DNA of 64,000 bases from a virus: positions 33,146 through 97,145 of IMG/VR virus record IMGVR_UViG_3300035701_000011; one strand, given 5' to 3'. The translations under genes were made by a program, and so were the position numbers. The notes under the pieces were generated by a model. The model was not told the DNA's origin, made no database searches, and saw only the letters and a program-made list of their open reading frames with translations. Shown here one piece after another: positions 40,974 through 50,819 of this stretch (positions within the stretch are counted from its first letter, which is position 1; every line of letters starts with the position of its first letter).

Positions 40974-43568
40974 TTATTCTCCGTGATTCTGAATCGATAT
41001 AGACCGATTATAGTATCTACTATTTTCTAAAGTCAAACTTACAGCAAATGAACTGATATTATAAGTTATTCCTGTTATATTCATTGCTTCATCTGTAATT
41101 CCTGCAATATAAATTCGTTTAGATAGGTCTATATTATAAAAACATAATGCGTCTAATGTAATAGTAATAGTTCCTGTAATTTTTTTATCACAAATCTTAC
41201 TTAATTCCCAATCTGCTATATCATATGCAAAAGCAGTATCATCCCAAGAAGGAATAATAGTATCTACTCCTGTAGCATAATTATGTTGAACATATCCGAC
41301 TTGAATTGATAGATTGGATAAATTTAAATCTTTTATAATAGTGTCATCATAATCTCCCATTTTACCAGTAAAAAACATTAGTGGATTAGATATATCAGTT
41401 TCTGGGTCATCCGTTGGGTTTGAAGTATAAGTATAGTAATCCTTTTTCCATAAAAATACTTTTATTATTGGTGCTCGAACCGCAATACATTCTCCATTAG
41501 CATCGGTTTGATATAAATATTTTGGTTCGTTAAATTTTATAGTTTTATTTTCATAATCAATAGTAAATCCTTCTTTTATAGTTTCTATTCGTTCAAGATT
41601 CAATAAACCAACAAATCCAAAAGCATTTCCTACATTATATATTTCTATATATGGAGGATAACGGTCTGACCAAGAAGATAATTCAGGATTTAAATAAGGC
41701 ATATTATATTTTGTAAATACATCACTATAATCTAATGCTGGATTCCGATGGTCAAATCCATAACCAGTACCAGTTTGGTTAGATAATAATTCTAAACTAT
41801 TATCCCATGCTGGAGTAACAAATTGATGATAAGAAGAATAATTATATCCAGTATATGTACGAGTACGATTATCTTTTTGAACAATTTTATTACCCATTTG
41901 TACTCTAAATTTATTAACAATGTCCTCTACCGATTCATCAAAAGAATGATTTATAATATTATAAAGATTTATATTTTCTCCTAATATTTGCCTTTCTAAT
42001 TCTATAATAGACCCTTCGCCAGCAGTCCACAACTTCTTAGTTCCATCTACATCATAAAACCAACCATAATTACCCATTTCTTTAATAAGATTAGTAATTG
42101 CGTCTGATTTTCCAACTGCAAAATTATCCATTGTTTCTGGAGTAAAATTACCAATTCCAGGAGTCCAACTATGTTCTGCTGTTAATGCTACTGCAAGAGT
42201 TTCATAATAAAGTTCTTTATCATCGGTTGGTTTGTGTCCTATATGATAATAAACGTTAGTCTTATTTTGTTCCCAATATTTATTTTGACAATTTATTCTT
42301 ATTTTTTCTGGGTCTTCAGCAGGAGAAATTTGAGTAATGTATCCAGAATATAATTCCCAATAATTAGTATAAGAATTATTGTAATATCTTATAGATACTG
42401 TTGCTTCTATTGTAGGTTTTGTTGCATCATAAGCTCTTCCTAAATCAAATGTTGCTGTATGAGAAGTATTTATATCTTTTGAAATACTAATAGAATCAAT
42501 ATCTATATCGATTTGTTCAATTCCACCAATGTAAACTTTGATGTATTCTTTTCCTAAAGATTGAATCGTACCATTTGTAGCTTTTTGCCAACTATGCATG
42601 AATCTTACATCATTAGTTATATTATTTAAAGTTAATTTTTGGGTTCTAAAATCATTAGTAACATCTGAAATAACAGATTTACATGTGTTAATAAAATTAT
42701 TAATATTTGAAAAGACTCTTATTACTGTATTTACTTTATTGTTTATGTCAGATAAGACCTGTTTTGTAAAAATAAATTTATTAATTATATCATATAATAC
42801 TTCAATAGCAATTTTTGCATCTGATAAGATTGTCTTTTGAATACCAATTGCCAAAATTTTAGTATCAGATAAAATAGTTTCTTGATATTGGTCGACAACT
42901 TTTGTATCTGATGTTATTGTTTTTTGGTCCCCTATTACTTTTATTTTAGTATCAGATAAAATAGTTTTATTAATAATGTTTGTAATAATAGCATCTGATA
43001 AAATAGTTTGTTGTTGTCCTATGACTTTTATCTTTGTATCTGATAAAATTGTCTTTATTTTTGTAGGATTTTCTACATAAGTTTCAAAATATAAATCATT
43101 AACATCATTCATTGTCCAAGAACTGCCACTATCAAATGACCTACCTGCTTTCCCATCTGGATATGGATTGGTAACACTTTTCCCAAAATGGTCATAACAA
43201 TGAGTCATATCTCCATCTACTTGATGACAAACTATAGCATAAGAAGTTCCTGAAACAACACTTGCAGGAGTAAGAAATGTTGCAATAACTTCAGCACCCC
43301 ATCCATCAGTTGAAAAACTTGCTTTAGGTATAGTAGTAGTTGCTAAAATAGTAGAGCCAGGATAATCACTAATAACATTTCTTATTTCTACTATCAAATC
43401 ATTAATTGGGTCGCTTGCTGACTTCATCATCCATAAATGAAGTTCAGTTAAATTTCCAGAAGCACCTGCCTTAAAAGTTTGACATAACCATCTAGTATCA
43501 TATATCCATTGTACACCGGCTGGTATCCAACTAGAATGGTCTAATTGATATTGGTCTAAAACTGCCAT
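40974..43568 (-). CDS. Large tail hub/adhesin with internal repeats
   Basis: 864 residues. Residues 1-165: a jelly-roll-like domain of lectin type (TRWLCQTFKAGASGNLTELH). Residues about 168-330: some nine imperfect 14-15-residue repeats of TILSDTKIKVIG type. Residues about 340-864: a hub-like region (YWELYSGYITQISPAEDPE; KYWEQNKTNVYYH) as in distal tail and baseplate hub proteins. It probably forms the tail tip and contacts the host surface. An HNH gene sits directly upstream. Confidence 0.6.
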   Translation of the reverse strand: MAVLDQYQLDHSSWIPAGVQWIYDTRWLCQTFKAGASGNLTELHLWMMKSASDPINDLIVEIRNVISDYPGSTILATTTIPKASFSTDGWGAEVIATFLTPASVVSGTSYAIVCHQVDGDMTHCYDHFGKSVTNPYPDGKAGRSFDSGSSWTMNDVNDLYFETYVENPTKIKTILSDTKIKVIGQQQTILSDAIITNIINKTILSDTKIKVIGDQKTITSDTKVVDQYQETILSDTKILAIGIQKTILSDAKIAIEVLYDIINKFIFTKQVLSDINNKVNTVIRVFSNINNFINTCKSVISDVTNDFRTQKLTLNNITNDVRFMHSWQKATNGTIQSLGKEYIKVYIGGIEQIDIDIDSISISKDINTSHTATFDLGRAYDATKPTIEATVSIRYYNNSYTNYWELYSGYITQISPAEDPEKIRINCQNKYWEQNKTNVYYHIGHKPTDDKELYYETLAVALTAEHSWTPGIGNFTPETMDNFAVGKSDAITNLIKEMGNYGWFYDVDGTKKLWTAGEGSIIELERQILGENINLYNIINHSFDESVEDIVNKFRVQMGNKIVQKDNRTRTYTGYNYSSYHQFVTPAWDNSLELLSNQTGTGYGFDHRNPALDYSDVFTKYNMPYLNPELSSWSDRYPPYIEIYNVGNAFGFVGLLNLERIETIKEGFTIDYENKTIKFNEPKYLYQTDANGECIAVRAPIIKVFLWKKDYYTYTSNPTDDPETDISNPLMFFTGKMGDYDDTIIKDLNLSNLSIQVGYVQHNYATGVDTIIPSWDDTAFAYDIADWELSKICDKKITGTITITLDALCFYNIDLSKRIYIAGITDEAMNITGITYNISSFAVSLTLENSRYYNRSISIQNHGE
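42570..43060 (-). repeat. Coding tandem repeats (TILSDTKI type)
   Basis: Encodes consecutive units such as KTILSDTKIKVIGQQ, KTILSDTKIKVIGDQ, ETILSDTKILAIGIQ, KTILSDAKI; later units diverge (VLSDINNKV, VISDVTNDF). Period 14-15 residues. They could form a stalk between the binding domain and the hub. Confidence 0.65.
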
Positions 43569-43569
43569 A

Positions 43570-44145
43570 TTATTCTCCTAAAATCTTGTCGTTCTTACTT
43601 AAGTTATCAAACGCCCATAAAGGTTGAAGATTAGTATAGTGAAAACATTTACGTTGCTCTTTAACTTTACTTAAATCAAACGAAACACATGGTCTAATAT
43701 GGTCAATATGCCAAAGACCATAATTATTCCAGGTCATACCTAATTGAAACTTAGATTGTAAATGATTCTTTAATTGTTCTACATTGCACCCTAATAATCT
43801 CATGGTAGATTCTGATTTGGAGATTCCTTTTAATACTTTATAAATTCTAATTCTTAAATTAACAATAATTTTATTTTTTATTTTTCTATAGTATTTTAGA
43901 TTATAAGAAATTCTTTTTTCTCGATTATTATAATAATTTTTTTTAGCCCATTCTCTTGCTTTTTCATAATTATCATAATAATACTTCAAACTATAATCAT
44001 TTACTTCTTTTTTATGAGATTCTCTATATTTTTTCTTATATTGTTTAATTTCTTCAGCATGTTCTTTTCTGTATTCAGAATTTCTTTTATTTAATTCATC
44101 TTTATGTTTTTGATAATATATTTTTCTATATTCTTTTATATCCAT
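43570..44145 (-). CDS. HNH homing-type endonuclease (family A, copy 5)
   Basis: 191 residues. MDIKEYRKIYYQKHKDELNK begins an array of YxxxHKxE units, then NYGLWHIDHIRPC, SFDLSKVKEQRKC and YTNLQPLW. ATG 44145 gives a 1-base gap to the upstream gene. It is on the leftward strand inside the tail cluster, so family A has spread to both transcription units. Confidence 0.78.
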   Translation of the reverse strand: MDIKEYRKIYYQKHKDELNKRNSEYRKEHAEEIKQYKKKYRESHKKEVNDYSLKYYYDNYEKAREWAKKNYYNNREKRISYNLKYYRKIKNKIIVNLRIRIYKVLKGISKSESTMRLLGCNVEQLKNHLQSKFQLGMTWNNYGLWHIDHIRPCVSFDLSKVKEQRKCFHYTNLQPLWAFDNLSKNDKILGE

Positions 44146-44146
44146 T

Positions 44147-44602
44147 TTAATCACCGATAATCCAATTACCTTGTTCATCTATGATAAGTATTATTTTCTG
44201 ATTTTTTCCATCTTTAAGCCATTGTAAACCCAAATGATATTCTATTGTATGAGATTTTTCTTTTAAATCTTGGGTTCCTATTTCTACTTTATGCCTACGG
44301 AAGAATACTAATCTACAATTTTCTTTTTTTTGTTCTGTTTCTATATAAGGAAATTCTAATCTATTATAACCAATAAGTCCGTTTGTTAAGTTTACACTAA
44401 ACATCTTACCATTGTTATTTGTTAAATTAAAATAAACTAAATCATTAAATTTTTCTTGTACTTCTCTGAATTGATGCTCTATACCGTTTTTGTCAAATTG
44501 AAAAATATGAGTACCATCTTTGAAAATTGCGTTCCAATAAAAAGATAGCGAATTCATTGAATTGTTTCCGCCATTAATATTTATGTCCATTGTATTGTCC
44601 AT
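44147..44602 (-). CDS. Hypothetical phage protein
   Basis: 151 residues: SLSFYWNAIFKDGTHIFQFD, EHQFREVQEKFNDLVYF, then beta strands. The type is common among tail-region hypotheticals and is distantly like the gene at 45255. Contains no metal or catalytic motif. Function unknown. Confidence 0.5.
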   Translation of the reverse strand: MDNTMDININGGNNSMNSLSFYWNAIFKDGTHIFQFDKNGIEHQFREVQEKFNDLVYFNLTNNNGKMFSVNLTNGLIGYNRLEFPYIETEQKKENCRLVFFRRHKVEIGTQDLKEKSHTIEYHLGLQWLKDGKNQKIILIIDEQGNWIIGD

Positions 44603-44611
44603 TTTTATCCT

Positions 44612-45103
44612 TTAAATTTCATCGTACTGAAAAAGTAACGTTTTTTGGAAAACACTACCTGCTGGTGTTGAACCTGTTGTATGAAGTTGTAATCTTATAT
44701 ATTTTGTATACCCAGAAACTCCAGTAACACCATATTCGATTGTATTTGCACCTTCTGCTGATAGAATTGCTAAAGATGCACCTTCATTTAATGGTATATC
44801 AGAATCTCCATTAGCAACATCAGATGGTTGAACATAAGCTACATTAGCTGCTGCTTTTAATGTTTCTCCTGTTTTATATCCATTTGCATCAGAACGCCAA
44901 AATTTCAAATTACTAATTTCAGTCCATGTACCACTAAAGAAACAACGAATATATTTCTCAAAAGAAGCGTCGCCTCTAGTAATAGGATTTGTTGCAGGAA
45001 CTATTTCTGCTGCATCAATAGAACCAAAATTCACGTTTGCTACATCTGGGGTTTCAACTTCACCCGATTCATTACTTTCGTAAAAATGGTGAACAGCACT
45101 CAT
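44612..45103 (-). CDS. Beta-rich tail structural protein
   Basis: 163 residues, Ala/Thr/Ser-rich beta pattern (NVNFGSIDAAEIVPATNPIT; YIRCFFSGTWTEISNLKFWR). Codon and composition style match other virion genes. AAGGAGGAATAAT precedes ATG. Probably a minor tail or decoration protein; no family recalled. Confidence 0.5.
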   Translation of the reverse strand: MSAVHHFYESNESGEVETPDVANVNFGSIDAAEIVPATNPITRGDASFEKYIRCFFSGTWTEISNLKFWRSDANGYKTGETLKAAANVAYVQPSDVANGDSDIPLNEGASLAILSAEGANTIEYGVTGVSGYTKYIRLQLHTTGSTPAGSVFQKTLLFQYDEI

Positions 45104-45115
45104 TATTATTCCTCC

Positions 45116-45253
45116 TTATTTTATAAATTTTTGTAATAATTCATTCCTTTTTTCTATCATTTCATTGAGTATTGCTTCTTTGGGTAAATTTTTTTCTAAA
45201 AGTTTTCTAATTAAATATAATGTTCTCTCGACAATATCATACCGTTTTTCCAT
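45116..45253 (-). CDS. 45-residue helical protein
   Basis: A continuous charged helix beginning MEKRYDIVERTLYLIRKLLE. Precedes the tail protein gene and ends with AAGGAGG of that gene. Too short for the usual ORF size cut. Function unknown. Confidence 0.45.
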   Translation of the reverse strand: MEKRYDIVERTLYLIRKLLEKNLPKEAILNEMIEKRNELLQKFIK

Positions 45254-45254
45254 A

Positions 45255-45620
45255 TTATCCTCGCCAAAAATCTGGATTTAATGCTGCTATATATTTAGAA
45301 TCTTTTTCTAAAATATTTATTTCAACATCACCATTTTTTTGATTAATTCTATATTGAATATATTTATTATCTCTCTCTATTATTAAATAAGTATATTCTA
45401 TTTTTATTTTCCCACTTTCAGAACCATTTAAATCTTTTATTGCTTCAACATAATGATATATTCTTTTAAATCCTGATAACATTAATCCTGCCTGAGTTGG
45501 AATGAAATAAATTATAGTTCGAATTTTTTTATCTTTAGGAATTTTAGTCCATTTAGTATCAAATAAAGAATCACCACTATTAAATATTTCATTATTATTA
45601 AAAATTATTTGATAAATCAT
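45255..45620 (-). CDS. Hypothetical protein
   Basis: 121 residues, beta-rich with IIFNNNEIFNSGDSLFDTKW and KIEYTYLIIERDNKYIQYR. No recognised domain. Upstream of the helical mini-protein and co-transcribed with tail genes. Confidence 0.45.
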   Translation of the reverse strand: MIYQIIFNNNEIFNSGDSLFDTKWTKIPKDKKIRTIIYFIPTQAGLMLSGFKRIYHYVEAIKDLNGSESGKIKIEYTYLIIERDNKYIQYRINQKNGDVEINILEKDSKYIAALNPDFWRG

Positions 45621-45644
45621 TCTAACTCCTTTATTATCAATGAG

Positions 45645-46265
45645 TTATGCCCACGTATAACGCACACAACTTACAAAAGTTTCCGCAGCAGGTGTTGAAT
45701 AAGCAGCAAGAATAACTATTTTTAAATTCGCATAAAGTGTTCCTGCTCCTAATAATGCACCAGCACCCTCATTTAATAAAATAACATTACTCGCCCCTGC
45801 TATTGGCAACCATGCCCCTGTACCTATAGTTTTTGTACATCTTCCATTTAACATCGAGCTTAATGCAGTTCCATGTCCTAAACAATGATTGAGAATAGTA
45901 GTATGTGCAGAAGTATCCCATGCTTCTAGTTGAGGTTCTGTTGCAGTTGGACCATCAAAGGTAAAAGCAAAAACATGTAAATTATCTAATCCCATTCCCA
46001 CAACTAAACGTTGATAATAAGTATTAGCATGGGAATAATCATATAACAAACATTTAGAAACTGTTACTGGTGATGATGGGTTGATTATTTCGGCAGCAGC
46101 ATTTAACAAAGCAGTAGTAACTTGACCACCATTATCTTTTATATAATCACTACCTTTTGTCCAAATTAAATAATCATTTCCTAAATCCATTGCAATATAA
46201 CTTGCAGGAGTTGATATAGGTAAATCTCCTGAAGCAATATTTACACTTACAATTAAACTTGTCAT
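45645..46265 (-). CDS. Structural protein, beta-rich
   Basis: 206 residues (SVNIASGDLPISTPASYIAM...), Ala/Gly/Thr-rich, similar in style to the gene at 44612 (INLNEGAGALL, like PLNEGASLAIL there), so the two are related virion proteins. AAGGAGGAAATAA precedes ATG. Downstream of the tail gene 46283. Confidence 0.5.
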   Translation of the reverse strand: MTSLIVSVNIASGDLPISTPASYIAMDLGNDYLIWTKGSDYIKDNGGQVTTALLNAAAEIINPSSPVTVSKCLLYDYSHANTYYQRLVVGMGLDNLHVFAFTFDGPTATEPQLEAWDTSAHTTILNHCLGHGTALSSMLNGRCTKTIGTGAWLPIAGASNVILLNEGAGALLGAGTLYANLKIVILAAYSTPAAETFVSCVRYTWA

Positions 46266-46282
46266 TATTTATTTCCTCCTTA

Positions 46283-46699
46283 TCAATATGCAACAATTAA
46301 AAAAGTACACTCATATTCCTGCTCCCAAGTCCTTAATGATTCGGGAAAATTTATCGGTTGAATTCTTTTAACTGTAAATTGCCAATCTGTAACGTAAGTA
46401 GTTCCATTGAAATGTTCTAATGTTAATGTTGCTTGGTCTCTTGTAACCATATTTCTCATTGTAGTCATCAAACTAGTTAAATCTGCATAACCATCATTAT
46501 CAATAAGTCTACCTCTTATAATTATTTCTTCACTCTTCTTACCCGATGGAATAACTATACATCCATCTCCTCTAATTCCTTCGATAATAGTATCTTTTCC
46601 ACCTGCTTCTGGGTCAGAAATATAAAAAACATGAGGAAAAATATATTCTGAACCAGAAATATCTGAGTTAAGAACTACTCGGACAATATAACTCGCCAT
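46283..46699 (-). CDS. Distal-tail/baseplate-like protein
   Basis: 138 residues. SGSEYIFPHVFYISDPEAGG, SGKKSEEIIIRGRLIDNDGY and TWEQEYECTFLIVAY fit small tail proteins that follow the tape measure gene (Dit/baseplate-ring type). AAGGAGAAATAAT precedes ATG. Function inferred from position. Confidence 0.5.
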   Translation of the reverse strand: MASYIVRVVLNSDISGSEYIFPHVFYISDPEAGGKDTIIEGIRGDGCIVIPSGKKSEEIIIRGRLIDNDGYADLTSLMTTMRNMVTRDQATLTLEHFNGTTYVTDWQFTVKRIQPINFPESLRTWEQEYECTFLIVAY

Positions 46700-46710
46700 A
46701 TTATTTCTCC

Positions 46711-49242
46711 TTAAATTTTAGGACTTATTCTTTTTGCAAAAATATTAATAAAAGTTTCATCTGTCATTAATTTTTCCTCTAACATTTTACTCATTAATTT
46801 TATAACTTCTTCTGCTGTTGCCATACCACCAGCATCTACATTAACATTAACATTTTGAGCACCGTAATTAGTAATATTTGCTGTTGGTGCAATCGTTCCA
46901 CCCCCAATTATCGTTGTAGGAGTTACTGTAGGAATTTTTATTTCTGGTAATCTTATAGACAATTCTTTAAATAAATTAGTAGTTTTTGCTATTGCTAATT
47001 GAGCTTCTTCAGAAAAAGAAGTCCAATATTCTTGAATTATTTTTCTATCAAACATAGAACCAGTATATTTAGTACTGATTTCTTCTGGTTTCATTTGTTG
47101 TAATTCTGCTAATCGACGAATTCTAGATTTTTCAAACATATCTGCTTGTTCATATTTCATCGATAAATCAGTTAATGTATTTATTTCTTTTTGTCTTTTT
47201 TGTAATTTAACATCTATTAATTTATTACCTAATTCTTCTAATTTTAGATTTTTTGTATGACTATCATATAAAGTTTTTGATTGTCTAACTAATTCAATTT
47301 CTTTTTTTACCTGTACTTCTACTGCATCAACACCATTATAGCGAATTTTAATTAATTCTTTTTCGATATTTAGTCTTTCTTTTTCTGATTCTGTTAATTC
47401 TGTAGATAAAGATTCTTCTTCATCAAATCCTTCTATTAATGCTTGTTTGGCAGCATCCTGACCTTTTTGAATTTTATATTGTTCATCAATAGATTTTGTT
47501 TGGTCTTCATATAATTTGTTAATTTCTTTTTGTTTTTCTGCTAATTGTATTTTCACTTTTATTGCTTCGGTTCCACCCGTAAATTTTAATTGATTTTGTA
47601 ACTCTTGAAGTTCTTTTTCAGCTGATGCGATTTTTGGTTCAAATTCTAGACTAACATTTAGTCTAATTTTTGTCATTTCTAATTCTTTTGATATATCTTC
47701 TATAGATTTCTTTAATTCTTCTGGTTTGCCTGTTTCTAAAGCTACTTTAATTCTTAATTCTTTTGTTGATATTGCAGTTATTGCATCTTGAACCTTTTTT
47801 AATCTTTCAACATTTTCGACTGTCTGAGGAGCTTTTGCTAATTTATTTCTAACATTTAATAATTCTTCTAATGATTTTACTTCGTTTAATCTTGTTTCAT
47901 TTGCTAATTGTACTTTATTAATTTCTCTAGTATAAAGTGCTCCGTAGGCTTTTTCATAATTAATAAGAGCAGCAAAATTAATTATCATTTTATCAAACAA
48001 AGATAAACTTGCTTTAAATCCTGAAGTATCCCCTATAGCAGTAGTTAATACATTCCATGCAGCACTAACTCGTTGTATTTTAATTGCTGTTGTATCTTGA
48101 ATTAATGCAAATGCTTTTTCTGCTGCACCAGCAGATGTTAAAGCTGCAATTCTAGCATCGAGTGAAGCAGTATAATTCTGCATTAACGCATATAAACCAA
48201 CCATCTGTCGTTTACTACCTAACGATGTTGCTATCTGTAATTTTTCTTGAACAGTTAAGGTTTCCCATTTACCAGCTAAATCTTCTATAATACTAGAAAC
48301 ACTACGCATTTGTGTTCCAATTACATTCGTAGCTTTTCCTGTAGAATCTAAATAAAATGGTACTTTAGCTATTTGTTCAATAGTTTTTTTACCAGAAGTT
48401 AATAATCTAGCATAAACAAATGATAATGCTCTTGCTGCTTCAGAACCACTTTTTCTAGTAACTTCAACTATAGCAGTTACGTCTCCCAAAAATTCAGACA
48501 TAGTAATTCCTAACTGATTGGCTGAAGCACCAGCCACTTTAGTTGCATCTGCTAAATCTTTAGAAGTTACAGCAAATTGTCTTTCAACATTAATCCATTT
48601 ATCTACAATTGAAGTTGCATCTCCTATACCTAATTTAAATCCCTCAATTGCAGCAGTCATGTCATTAACTGCTGTTTTTATATCGGTACCTAAAATTTTT
48701 GAGGCTAACATAGCTGCTCTTGTTAATTCTATAGTTTCTTTAACCGTTCTACCTTGTTGTGCAAAAATTAATGCTGCATCAGCAGCTTCTGAACCAGTTG
48801 TTCCATAAGCATAAGCCAAACCAACAAGGACATTTTGTAAATTTTTATACTCATCTGAAGTACCTTTACCAACTATTTTTATTCTAGTCATTGCTGTTTC
48901 TAAATCTATTAAAAATTTTATTTGAGCTTGTATAGTATTAGTAACTGCCATTATAGCACCACGTAAAATCATCCATACAGGAGCAACAATTAAAGCCCTT
49001 CTCATAGCTAATCCAAATTGTTCCATCATTGGAGTGGCTTTTTGAGTAGTATCTTTAACTTTAGTAAATGTTTCTTCTATTTGTTTACCTGTTGCTAATC
49101 CTTCTTTATCAAACATTGTCGTGATTTTTGTTTTAGATAAATTTTGAGCAGCTTTCTGGGTTTCTTGTAAACCAGCAACTACTTTTTCTTTACCCTCTAG
49201 GGCAAGCCGAATTTTTGCAAGGAAGTCTCCACCTTGTGCCAT
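46711..49242 (-). CDS. Tape measure protein
   Basis: 843 residues. N-terminal helices, then a TP901-type minor-tail core (VGLAYAYGTTGSEAADAAL; NQLGITMSEFLGDVTAIVEV) with a hydrophobic segment (MRRALIVAPVWMILRGAIMAV), and a long coiled coil. It sets tail length; by the usual 0.15 nm per residue the tail would be about 125 nm. Downstream of the assembly-chaperone candidates as in most siphoviruses. Confidence 0.85.
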   Translation of the reverse strand: MAQGGDFLAKIRLALEGKEKVVAGLQETQKAAQNLSKTKITTMFDKEGLATGKQIEETFTKVKDTTQKATPMMEQFGLAMRRALIVAPVWMILRGAIMAVTNTIQAQIKFLIDLETAMTRIKIVGKGTSDEYKNLQNVLVGLAYAYGTTGSEAADAALIFAQQGRTVKETIELTRAAMLASKILGTDIKTAVNDMTAAIEGFKLGIGDATSIVDKWINVERQFAVTSKDLADATKVAGASANQLGITMSEFLGDVTAIVEVTRKSGSEAARALSFVYARLLTSGKKTIEQIAKVPFYLDSTGKATNVIGTQMRSVSSIIEDLAGKWETLTVQEKLQIATSLGSKRQMVGLYALMQNYTASLDARIAALTSAGAAEKAFALIQDTTAIKIQRVSAAWNVLTTAIGDTSGFKASLSLFDKMIINFAALINYEKAYGALYTREINKVQLANETRLNEVKSLEELLNVRNKLAKAPQTVENVERLKKVQDAITAISTKELRIKVALETGKPEELKKSIEDISKELEMTKIRLNVSLEFEPKIASAEKELQELQNQLKFTGGTEAIKVKIQLAEKQKEINKLYEDQTKSIDEQYKIQKGQDAAKQALIEGFDEEESLSTELTESEKERLNIEKELIKIRYNGVDAVEVQVKKEIELVRQSKTLYDSHTKNLKLEELGNKLIDVKLQKRQKEINTLTDLSMKYEQADMFEKSRIRRLAELQQMKPEEISTKYTGSMFDRKIIQEYWTSFSEEAQLAIAKTTNLFKELSIRLPEIKIPTVTPTTIIGGGTIAPTANITNYGAQNVNVNVDAGGMATAEEVIKLMSKMLEEKLMTDETFINIFAKRISPKI

Positions 49243-49244
49243 TT

Positions 49245-49589
49245 TTATTTCCCCTTAGCTGGAAAGTTTATTTTTTTTCCTGCCACTAAATGTACATCGC
49301 TTTGTTTATTATCTTTCATAATTTTTTTCATATTCTTTCTTTTCCAAATCATGTACGCATCCCAATAAATTTGATTATCTAAAACATGAGGACTAATTTT
49401 ATCTAAAATAATATCTCTATTTATAGAATCAAAATTATAAAGCCAACTTAAAAATATACTTTGAATATTAGATAAATCTATGCTGTTCCTGAATAATTTG
49501 ATACCATATACTTCTTTAGAAGCTGTGAAAAGGTTCTGATATTTTACACTTTTAGCTAACTCACAAAGATTATCCCAAATATTTGTCAT
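49245..49589 (-). CDS. Tail assembly protein candidate
   Basis: 114 residues between the next upstream gene and the tape measure, the place where GT-type assembly chaperones are found. YDAYMIWKRKNM and the basic end are not diagnostic. It has its own AAAGGA site; I saw no slippery heptamer fusing it to the upstream gene. Confidence 0.4.
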   Translation of the reverse strand: MTNIWDNLCELAKSVKYQNLFTASKEVYGIKLFRNSIDLSNIQSIFLSWLYNFDSINRDIILDKISPHVLDNQIYWDAYMIWKRKNMKKIMKDNKQSDVHLVAGKKINFPAKGK

Positions 49590-49600
49590 TTTAGTTCCTT

Positions 49601-50233
49601 TTAAATATTTTGTAAAAGTACCGAATAAGACCCTGCTTTATTAATTAATTCCGAATCTGGATATTTCTGGAAATTTTCAAGAGTTTCAAACATCCTACTC
49701 CATTTACCATCTTTTTTTTCGTCTAAAGAAAGATAACAAATAATTTGATATACATAGTTCAAAAGAGCATTTTCCAGACTGAACTCTAACAACAATGTTT
49801 TCTGAGTATTTATAATTTGTTTTTTGGTTCTTAATTCTTCAATTTGGTCTTTATAGGTTTTAAGAATTATTTCAGTTTCATTTTTTGAAATAGATTCACC
49901 TAATTTTGTTTGTAATTCTAAATCTTCAGCATTTAATTTTTTTATTTGGTCATCAAGTTCGTCAATATTAATTCCTCTTTCTTTATATTGCAAAATTAAA
50001 TCTTTCTCAAGAAATATATCTTTATCTTTCATCAATTGTCCAAATTTCTTTCTACGAAGAAGGTCTAATTCTTCTTTTTCTGCTAAATTAAGTAAACGAA
50101 CACGATATTTTTTGTCTTTATATTCGAAAGAAATTTTATTTTCTTTCACCAATTCTTCAACTCGACTTAACTCTAGTTCTTTAGCCATATCTTTAACTAT
50201 CTGTTCAGCCTGACCTAATTTATTATCATCCAT
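49601..50233 (-). CDS. Tail assembly chaperone candidate (G-like)
   Basis: 210 residues, strongly charged with a central coiled coil (LDDQIKKLNAEDLELQTKL). KKYRVRLLNLAEKEELDLLR in the N-terminal half is like phage tail assembly chaperones. Position two genes before the tape measure supports it. Long coil is unusual for the family. Confidence 0.45.
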   Translation of the reverse strand: MDDNKLGQAEQIVKDMAKELELSRVEELVKENKISFEYKDKKYRVRLLNLAEKEELDLLRRKKFGQLMKDKDIFLEKDLILQYKERGINIDELDDQIKKLNAEDLELQTKLGESISKNETEIILKTYKDQIEELRTKKQIINTQKTLLLEFSLENALLNYVYQIICYLSLDEKKDGKWSRMFETLENFQKYPDSELINKAGSYSVLLQNI

Positions 50234-50238
50234 TTTAA

Positions 50239-50472
50239 TTACTCCTTCCTTACATTTGTGTTAGTTAATGAAATACCTTCCTTACCGTTCAAAATGATTA
50301 TATCTAAAATATTTCGTAAACTCTCATATAATACTTCTTTAATAGCTTTTTTTTGGTCTTCTGGATTGCTATGAATCTCGAAGCGTTTCATACAAATACC
50401 TACTACTTTTTTAGATTCTTGGTCAAAAATTTGTCTTAATAATCTTTCGGTAACAATTATTTTAGCATCCAT
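50239..50472 (-). CDS. Hypothetical protein
   Basis: 77 residues, helical (VTERLLRQIFDQESKKVVG; AIKEVLYESLRNILD). Upstream of the chaperone candidate; no function recognised. Confidence 0.45.
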   Translation of the reverse strand: MDAKIIVTERLLRQIFDQESKKVVGICMKRFEIHSNPEDQKKAIKEVLYESLRNILDIIILNGKEGISLTNTNVRKE

Positions 50473-50474
50473 TT

Positions 50475-50597
50475 TTATTCCTTTTCAAATAATTTATAAG
50501 CCAAATCAAAAATACATGAAAGTATTACTGTCATTCCCCAATAAATAAAAGCAAGAATAGAAAATATTGCACTTAAAATTAATTTACATTTTTTCAT
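50475..50597 (-). CDS. 40-residue membrane protein
   Basis: MKKCKLILSAIFSILAFIYW leads one or two hydrophobic helices and a basic end. AGGAATAAA precedes ATG. A small membrane protein in the late region; holin-like or spanin-like function possible but not shown. Confidence 0.45.
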   Translation of the reverse strand: MKKCKLILSAIFSILAFIYWGMTVILSCIFDLAYKLFEKE

Positions 50598-50598
50598 T

Positions 50599-50799
50599 TT
50601 ATTCCTCACAAATACAAAAAATTATATGTAATTTTAAAAATAAAATTTCTATTAATAGATAATATTGTTTTATACTGAAATAAATTTTTCTTCCTTGATA
50701 ACAATAAATAGAAAAAGGCAGAGACCAAGATTTATCAATTTTAATCTTGATTCTGCCTAATTTAATTGCTATTAATATTTTTTGCCTTACTTTATTCAT
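50599..50799 (-). CDS. 66-residue basic membrane-associated protein
   Basis: Starts after an AAGGAGTAACA site. Basic first half (KVRQKILIAIKLGRIKIKI), hydrophobic end (EILFLKLHIIFCI). Its leader shares a 22-base repeat with that at 62251-62272. Confidence 0.45.
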   Translation of the reverse strand: MNKVRQKILIAIKLGRIKIKIDKSWSLPFSIYCYQGRKIYFSIKQYYLLIEILFLKLHIIFCICEE

Positions 50800-50819
50800 T
50801 GTTACTCCTTACTTTATTA
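50798..50819 (-). repeat. 22-base leader repeat, copy 1
   Basis: Identical over 22 bases to 62251-62272 (core on + strand TTGTTACTCCTTACTTTATT). In both places it provides the ribosome site (minus AAGTAAGGAGTAACAA) just before a small leftward gene. May be a shared leader or expression signal. Confidence 0.6.

Noticed and set aside
49245-50233. Programmed -1 frameshift making a G-GT tail chaperone fusion
   Set aside because: The upstream gene ends normally, is followed by AAAGGA and a separate ATG, and I saw no slippery heptamer near the stop.
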